64,000 bases of DNA, from positions 98,159,686-98,223,685 of the forward strand of contig CM026390.1 in NCBI GenBank assembly GCA_014843695.1. The letters are read 5' to 3'. Made by a program: the position numbers and the translations under genes. The notes under the pieces were generated by a model, which worked only from the letters and a program-made list of their open reading frames with translations, did no database searches and was not told where the DNA came from. Numbering within the stretch: the first letter of the stretch is position 1; the number at the start of each line of letters is the position of its first letter. Below, piece after piece: positions 49,001-58,000 of this stretch. Origin of the DNA: Archivesica marissinica (Eukaryota > Mollusca > Bivalvia > Venerida > Vesicomyidae).

Positions 49001-52000
49001 AATTGGCTACAAAAAAATAAGAGCCAGAGCAGGCCCTGATGAGCAAGCTAATGTTGTAAGAACATGTTTCGCAATCGAGTTAAAATAAATTTGCATGAAA
49101 TATTGGGATGATACATCGATAATGAGCAAGCTAATGTTGTAAGAACATGTTTCGCAATCGAGCTAAAATAATTTGCATGACCGTTAATTTTCAGGATATT
49201 GGGATGATACATGAAGAAGCATTTATCTCGCCGAAGGGGAGGCCGAAGAAGAAGGCAGGGTACAGTGACCATCTAAACAAGGAAGAAAAAGAAGACGATG
49301 AAAACAGTGTACTATATTGTGTTTTAACCCACAAACAAAACACACAACTTTCTCTCACAAATTTTCAGAAATTCAGCATGTTCACAGTTTCATAAATTAT
49401 AGGGATCTAATAATGAACTTGGTAGACGTGGGAGAAAATAATATCCCTCAGCTTCCTCAATTCTCCCTATTGTCAGGCTTGGGAGAAAATAATATCCCTC
49501 TGCTGCCTCTATATTCAGGCTTAAGAGAAAATAATATCCCTCAGGTTCCTCTATATTCAGGCTAGGGAGAAAATAATATCCCTCGGCTGCCTCAATTCTC
49601 CCTATTGTCAGGCTTGGGAGAAAATAATATCCCTCTGGTTCCTCTATATTCAGGCTAGGGAGAAAATAATATCCCTCAGGTTCCTCTATATTCAGGCTAG
49701 GGAGAAAATAATATCCCTCAGGTTCCTCTATATTCAGGTTAGGGAGAAAATAATATCCCTCAGGTTCCTCTATATTCAGGCTAGGGAGAAAATAATATCC
49801 CTCAGGTTCCTCTATATTCAGGTTAGGGAGAAAATAATATCCCTCAGGTTCCTCTATATTCAGGCTAGGGAGAAAATAATATCCCTCGGCTGCCTCAATT
49901 CTCCCTATTGTCAGGCTTGGGAGAAAATAATATCCCTCTGGTTCCTCTATATTCAGGCTAGGGAGAAAATAATATCCCTCAGGTTCCTCTATATTCAAGC
50001 TAGGGTGAAAATAATATCCCTCAGGTTCCTCTATATTCAGGCTAGGGAGAAAATAATATCCCTCGGCTGCCTCAATTCTCCCTATTGTCAGGCTTGGGAG
50101 AAAATAATATCCCTCAGGTTCCTCTATATTCAGGCTAGGGAGAAAATAATATCCCTCAGATTCCTCTATATTCAGGCTAGGGAGAAAATAATATCCCTCA
50201 GATTCCTCTATATTCAGGTTAGGGAGAAAATAATATCCCTCAGGTTTCTCTATATTCAGGTTAGGGAGAAAATAATATCCCTCAGGTTCCTCTATATTCA
50301 GGCTAGGGAGAAAATAATATCCCATGACAGCTCGAAAAACAACTACCGGTACATGTAGTTTCAATCATAAGATCATAAGTAATTAATTGTCAGATCTCGT
50401 CCCCGTGGCCCTTAATCGACGTAAAAATCACATTTTACACTGAAATTTCACCTTTGGACGAAACTGTAAATTCCTTAATATTGGCCTTAATTGTATGATC
50501 GGCTCATTGGCGGCTGTTGTTTTAATGGGCAGCAATTCCTTAATATTGGCCTCAGTCCACCTCCGTGGTCGAGTGGTTAAGGTCGCTGACTTGTATACCA
50601 CTGTAACATATCATCACTGATGGTCACGAGTTCGAGCCCCGCTCAGACCGTGTCTCATTTATATGAAAAAGTTGGCAGTTTCTTACGGAGGTTAGTGCAC
50701 CCAAGTACTGGTTAACCGCTGGAGCCTGCCCAGGAATGGTGTTGTTATGTAAACTGCCCGCCGGCAATATAGCACAAAATGGTGCTGATACAGGCGTAAA
50801 TCTCGAAATATAAATTAAAAAATAATAATGGCCTCAATTGTATGTTTATGTTTTCAGAAAAAACTGATGATCGGTGCATTGGCGGCTGTTGTTTTAATGG
50901 GCGGCGTACTTTATTACTCGGAGAAGAAACAGAAGGCACGGTACATGTGTAAGTTCAAATCGTAATAGACATTTGAGAAAGCAGGGAGAGCAGAATCTGA
51001 CAATATCGCACCGAAATAATGGTGTAAGGGGAGACAACCAATAATAAACACAAGAGTATGTTTCTATATATATGATATTGTCATATTCTACTCTCGTCTT
51101 TGTCACGTGCATAGTTTACCTATGACCAGAAAAGAAAGCGCAAACAGCTCTAGTTCTACATTACTACAGTTCTAACCAAATTGTGGAAATTGTGTTATAA
51201 CGTTTGAAGCAATTATTGCTAGAGTGTTTGTTTTACGTTTATTTATCGCCGCAACCGGTTGCCCACATGAGCGACGCCTCCTGAAGAGATTAGTCATTTT
51301 AGATTTTGGAGGATAGTGCAATGATACAGACAAGAGCCCCATTCCCGAATCTCCTCTGGTTCTTTTACATGCACAGTGTACAGCAACGACACAAGACCTC
51401 GGTTTAAAGTCCCATCTGAAAGACTGTTAATTATATTAGGGTCAGGCGGGGGATCGAACCTGCGATCCCTGGATTACCAGCTAGAGGTGCAATGCTGGTA
51501 TATTTATCCAATCAATATCAAAGACATATTGGAAAAATGATAACATATTTACTTCAAAGTATTTAAGTTGGTATATATACTATGAAATCCTTATCTACCG
51601 GAATACAAAACCGCACCTTTTCCAAATACACCGGATGTTTAGGCAAGGCATTAAATTTTAAATTCCACATGCCTCATCTATCTCCCCCTATGAGAGGAAG
51701 TCGTGATAGCGCAGTGGATGCGTGTTCGCTTCAGGCACGAATGATCTGGAGTTCGAGCCCCGTTGGAGCCGTTACGATTGTGCCCTTAGGCAAGACATTT
51801 TAAATTCCACGTTGCCTCTTCTCGTTCCCTGCGATGGATTCCATCAGGAATGAGGTCTCGAGGGTGATTAATATAAGTTGAAAGAACTTGTTTCGCAATC
51901 AAGCTAAAATAAATTTGTATATAATCTCTCCCTCGTGGCGATGGATTCCATCAGGAATGAGGTCTCGAGAATGATTAATGCAAGTTGTAAGAACTTGTTT

Positions 52001-55000
52001 AGCAATCGGGGAAAAATAAAATTTGTATATAATCTCTCCCTCGTGGCGATGGATTCCATCAGAAATGAGGTCTCGAGAATGATTAATGTAAGTTGTAAGA
52101 ACTTGTTTCGCAATCGGGCAAAAATAAATTTGTATAAACTAAACACACCAGATGTGTCTTATTGGAAATCACAGGCGTCAAACCTGTCTTAGTATACATG
52201 TACCTGTTGACACCCCCCCCCCCATGAAATGGTTATCTTTTTACCCTTAATGGAAGCCAACTTTCTGTTTTAAAAAAATCATATATAAAAAAAACAAGTT
52301 CTTTAATGTTTGTAAAATGACCAATTTGTGCTGTTGTAAAGTGTTGAGTTTTTAAAGATGTAGCTGTTGTGTCATCCGTAGGGTGTCGTAATCTTCCATT
52401 GGAAGGAAGCCCTCTGTTCACATAGTGAATCTCTCTGTCCCCCATTGGCAAGCCCTTTGTCTTCCGTTGTCACCTATGCTACTAATAAGGTGCTGTTTTA
52501 TCTTGCAGCCGAGTTGAAGAAATCTGTGGCTCCTAAGGAGAAAGTTCTGATTGGTGGGTCATGGGAACTGACGAATCAGTATGGGAAAAAAATGTCTGAT
52601 CAAGATTTTCTAGGAGAATGGTGTCTCGTGTATTTTGGTTTCACACATTGCCCAGATATATGTCCAGATGAATTAGAGAAGATCGGAGAAGTGGTGGATA
52701 TGTTAGGTAAATGTTGTAGTTCAGATATATGTCCAGATGAATTAGAGAAGATCGGAGAAGTGGTGGATATGTTAGGTAAATGTTGTAGTTCAGATATATG
52801 TCCAGATGAATTAGAGAAGATCGGAGAAGTGGTGGATATGTTAGGTAAATGTTTTAGTCCAGATATATGTCCAGATGAATTAGAGAAGATCGGAGAAGTG
52901 GTGGATATGTTAGGTAAATGTTATAGTCCAGATGAATTAGAGAAGATCGGAGAAGTGGTGGATATGTTAGGTAAATGTTTAGTCCAGTATATGTCCAATG
53001 AATTAGAGAAGATCGGAGAGTGGTGGATATGTTAGGTAAATGTTGTAGTCCAGATATATGTCCAGATGAATTAGAGAAGATCGGAGAAGTGGTGGATATG
53101 TTAGGTAAATGTTGTAGTCCAGATATATGTCCAGATGAATTAGAGAAGATAGGAGAAGTGGTGGATATGTTAGGTAAATGTTGTAGTCCAGATATATGTC
53201 CAGATGAATTAGAGAAGATCGGAGAAGTGGTGGATATGTTAGGTAAATGTTGTAGTCCAGATATATGTCCAGATGAATTAGAGAAGATCGGAGAAGTGGT
53301 GGATATGTTAGGTAAATGTTGTAGTCCAGATATATGTCCATATGAATTAAGATCGGAGAAGTGGTGGATATGTTAGGTAAATGTTGTACTCCAGATATAT
53401 GTCCTGATGAATTAGAGAAGATAGGAGAAGTGGTGGATATGTTAGGTAAATGTTGTAGTCCAGATATATGTCCAGATGAATTAGAGATCGGAGGAAGTGG
53501 TGGATATGTTAGGTAAATGTTATAATCCAGATGAATTAGAGAAGATAGGAGAAGTGGTGGATATGTTAGGTAAATGTTATAATCCAGATGAATTAGAGAA
53601 GATAGGAGAAGTGGTGGATATGTTAGGTAAATGTTATAATCCAGATATATGTCCAGATGAATTAGAGAAGATAGGAGAAGTGGTGGATATGTTAGGTAAA
53701 TGTTGTAGTCCAGATGAATTAGAGAGGATCGGAGAAGTGGTGGATATGTTAGGTAAATGTTGTAGTCCAGATATATGTCCAGATGAATTAGAGAAGATCG
53801 GAGAAGTGGTGGATATGTTAGGTAAATGTTGTAGTCCAGATGAATTAGAGAAGATCGGAGAAAGTGGTGGATATGTTAGGTAAATGTGTATCCAGAATAT
53901 GTCAGATGAATTAGAGAAGATTGGAGAAGTGGTGGATATGTTAGGTAAATGTTGTAGTCCAGATATATGTCCAGATGAATTAGAGAAGATCGGAGAAGTG
54001 GTGGATATGTTAGGTAAATGTTGTAGTACAGATGAATTAGAGAAGATCGGAGAAGTGGTGGATATGTTAGGTAAATGTTGTAGTCCAGATATATGTCCAG
54101 ATGAATTAGAGAAGATTGGAGAAGTGGTGGATATGTTAGGTAAATGTTGTAGTCCAGATATATGTCCAGATGAATTAGAGAAGATAGGAGAAGTGGTGGA
54201 TATGTTAGGTAAATGTTGTAGTCCAGATATATGTCCAGATGAATTAGAGAAGATCGGAGAAGTGGTGGATATGTTAGGTAAATGTTGTAGTCCAGATATA
54301 TGTCCAGATGAATTAGAGAAGATTGGAGAAGTTGTGGATATGTTAGGTAAATGTTGTAGTCCAGATATATGTCCAGATGAATTAGAGAAGATAGGAGAAG
54401 TGGTGGATATGTTAGGTAAATGTTGTAGTCCAGATATATGTCCAGATGAATTAGAGAAGATCGGAGAAGTGGTGGATATGTTAGGTAAATGTTGTAGTCC
54501 AGATGAATTAGAGAAGATTGGAGAAGTGGTGGATATGTTAGGTAAATGTTGTAGTCCAGATATATGTCCAGATGAATTAGAGAAGATTGGAGAAGTGGTG
54601 GATATGTTAGGTAAATGTTATAGTCCAGATATATGTCCAGATGAATTAGAGAAGATCGGAGAAGTGGTGGATATGTTAGGTAAATGTTATAGTCCAGATA
54701 TATGTCCAGATGAATTAGAGAAGATCGGAGAAGTGGTGGATATGTTAGGTAAATGTTATAGTCCAGATATATGTCCAGATGAATTAGAGAAGATCGGAGA
54801 AGTGGTGGATATGTTAGGTAAATGTTATAGTCCAGATATATGTCCAGATGAATTAGAGAAGATCGGAGAAGTGGTGGATATGTTAGGTAAATGTTATAGT
54901 CCAGATATATGTCCAGATGAATTAGAGAAGATCGGAGAAGTGGTGGATATGTTAGGTAAATGTTATAGTCCAGATATATGTCCAGATGAATTAGAGAAGA

Positions 55001-58000
55001 TCGGAGAAGTGGTGGATATGTTAGGTAAATGTTATACCAAAAGTCCAGATGAATTAGAGAAGATCGGAGAAGTGGTGGATATGTTAGGTAAATGTTATAG
55101 TCCAGATGAATTAGAGAAGATAGGAGAAGTGGTGGATATGTTAGGTAAATGTTGTAATCCAGATATATGTCCAGATGAATTAGAGAAGATCGGAGAAGTG
55201 GTGGATATGTTAGGTAAATGTTATAATCCAGATATATGTCCAGATGAATTAGAGAAGATTGGAGAAGTGGTGGATATGTTAGGTAAATGTTGTAGTCCAG
55301 ATATATGTCCAGATGAATTAGAGAAGATCGGAGAAGTGGTGGATATGTTAGGTAAATGTTGTAGTCCAGATGAATTAGAGAAGATCGGAGAAGTGGTGGA
55401 TATGTTAGGTAAATGTTGTAGTCCAGATATATGTCCAGATGAATTAGAGAAGATCGGAGAAGTGGTGGATATGTTAGGTAAATGTTGTAGTCCAGATATA
55501 TGTCCAGATGAATTAGAGAAGATCGGAGAAGTGGTGGATATGTTAGGTAAATGTTATATGTCCAGATGAATTAGAGAAGATCGGAGAAGTGGTGGATATG
55601 TTAGGTAAATGTTATAATCCAGATGAATTAGAGAAGATCGGAGAAGTGGTGGATATGTTAGGTAAATGTTGTAGTCCAGATATATGTCCAGATGAATTAG
55701 AGAAGATCGGAGAAGTGGTGGATATGTTAGGTAAATGTTGTAGTCCAGATGAATTAGAGAAGATCGGAGAAGTGGTGGATATGTTAGGTAAATGTTGTAG
55801 TCCAGATATATGTCCAGATGAATTAGAGAAGATCGGAGAAGTGGTGGATATGTTAGGTAAATGTTGTAGTCCAGATATATGTCCAGATGAATTAGAGAAG
55901 ATTGGAGAAGTGGTGGATATGTTAGGTAAATGTTGTAGTCCAGATATATATCCAGATGAATTAGAGAAGATCGGAGAAGTGGTGGATATGTTAGGTAAAT
56001 GTTGTAGTCCAGATATATGTCCAGATCGGAGTGGTGGATATGCTAGGTAATTGTTGTAATCCAGATGAATTAGAGAAGATCGGAGAAGTGGTGGATATGC
56101 TAGGTAATTGTTGTAATCCAGATGAATTAGAGAAGATCGGAGAAGTGGTGGATATCTTAGGTTTCATCAGTCTGAATTTTTGTCTGCGCCATTTCTGTCG
56201 CCAATTGAAAACTGGAGCCAATTTGAAAAACTCGGGAGTCAACTAAGAGACATATAGGTCACACATAATGATTTGAAGCCCTGTATTTGACAAAAAAAGA
56301 ATTTAAAAAGAAAAGAAATTGCACCAAATATTTTCGCCAATTTACAAAAAAATTCCGCCACTACCGTATTTAGCTATGTATAGTGCGCACATTTCTTACT
56401 GAAATCCTCATCCATTTTATCTACTGCGCATTATACACCAGTACAGACATCAGGACATTTTTTTCCGGACCAAAATTTCATGAAATTCGACCCGAACGGC
56501 CCCACAGTCATTCTATAATTTGTTACATTCGACAAACGTTATAAACTAGCTATTAAAACCAGTTGCCGATAGTCTATATAAATAAATGAAATGAATAAGA
56601 CCACAAAATTAGCATATATTGCGTTTATTTTGGCAAACTTTGAAGAATTTAATTGAAATTACTAAATGCATAAAAAATGGCGATTTGATAACATCACGTG
56701 GTTTTATCGTATGTAATATTTCCCATACTTTTCGCGTACTTCGCCGCATAAAGCGACACTGCCTTCGTACGATATCATAGAGGTAAAGAAACTTTGTAAT
56801 TATAGTTTATTTGATTTAATATACCGTATGTTTTTAAATACGACATGATTAAAGACACGATGTGTTGGTTATTTTTACGGGAAATATTTACTATGTAAAA
56901 TGCATTGCATAAAAAAAATACTTTTTTTGGCTGCAGTATTTCAATTGTTTGTAGCGATAATTAATTTCGACAAACCATTCACAATGGGTCCCAGTTAATT
57001 ATATAGGCTACACGTGTTGAGAAGTTTGAGCATCTGCTGACATGTTTGAGAACGTGTTGAGATGTTTGAGAACGATATGCATGTAATTTTCATGAAATCA
57101 TGCCTGAGTGCGTTACCGTTCCTCGATGAGGTATCTCGAGTGATTAATATAAGTTGTAAAAATCACGGAGCACAATTTTTAACGATTCTTGTGAAATGTT
57201 AAATTTTGACTTTGAAAATTGCGTTTTTCCCCCGATTTTCGTACCAAATCGTGGGTGCGCATTATACACGATAGCGCACTATACATAGCTAAATACGGTA
57301 TTTCATTTTTTGTCACAATGGGCGACATTGGCGATCGATATAATATGATGGTGGATACTAGCACACACTAAGGGTCGAAGCGTTCACAGCCTCTCTGCTC
57401 ATCTCAACCATTCTGTGCCAGTAGATGTTAGGTCTTGTTTATTTATCAAAACTGTAGACAATTTGTAAACCATTCTAAACACAGCAATAGTAATAAATGT
57501 ATATATTATCTCCAAAGAACTTGACAACTGAGTAAATATTAAATCTTGCAGTAAGCCCAATTACTCCTAGTCCTACCTCAATAAACATATATGTATTCAT
57601 ACGCCAATGAAGTAAAGAAATAAGGAAAATAACAAACTGGATAAAATGTCTTAAAAATCACTAAGATTAGTTTACTTACAGGGATCATTCCATTTCTTTT
57701 TTATAATTTACATACAAAATGTTGTCCAGTAAGATACACTGACCCATTATAAAGCACTGCTTCTATCCATATATTCTATTTATGTTGTGTATTTTAACCA
57801 TATTTTGATGAAATATATTAAGTAACACCATTTAAAGACGCAATCGCGCGCTTTCTCACTTCTCCCAAACATTCTGACCTAGAATAAGCCCAGACTTAGT
57901 TTCATACTGTCGCATGTCTTTAATAAACTTCCATTCTGTTCTGTATTATTAGCAATGTCCTATTTTGCAGACAAAGTTCCCAAATTACCAAAGCTGCGAG

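Noticed and set aside
49390..50364. 324-codon minus-strand ORF with 14-residue repeats
   Set aside because: By-product of the 42-bp unit. It lies antisense in a SCO1 intron with no splice or domain evidence.
53884..55569. 561-codon open frame read as a repetitive protein gene
   Set aside because: It is the exon-donor array of SCO1 read through introns. It has no own start context or promoter, and the unit contains a splice donor. It could be seen only as retained-intron product.
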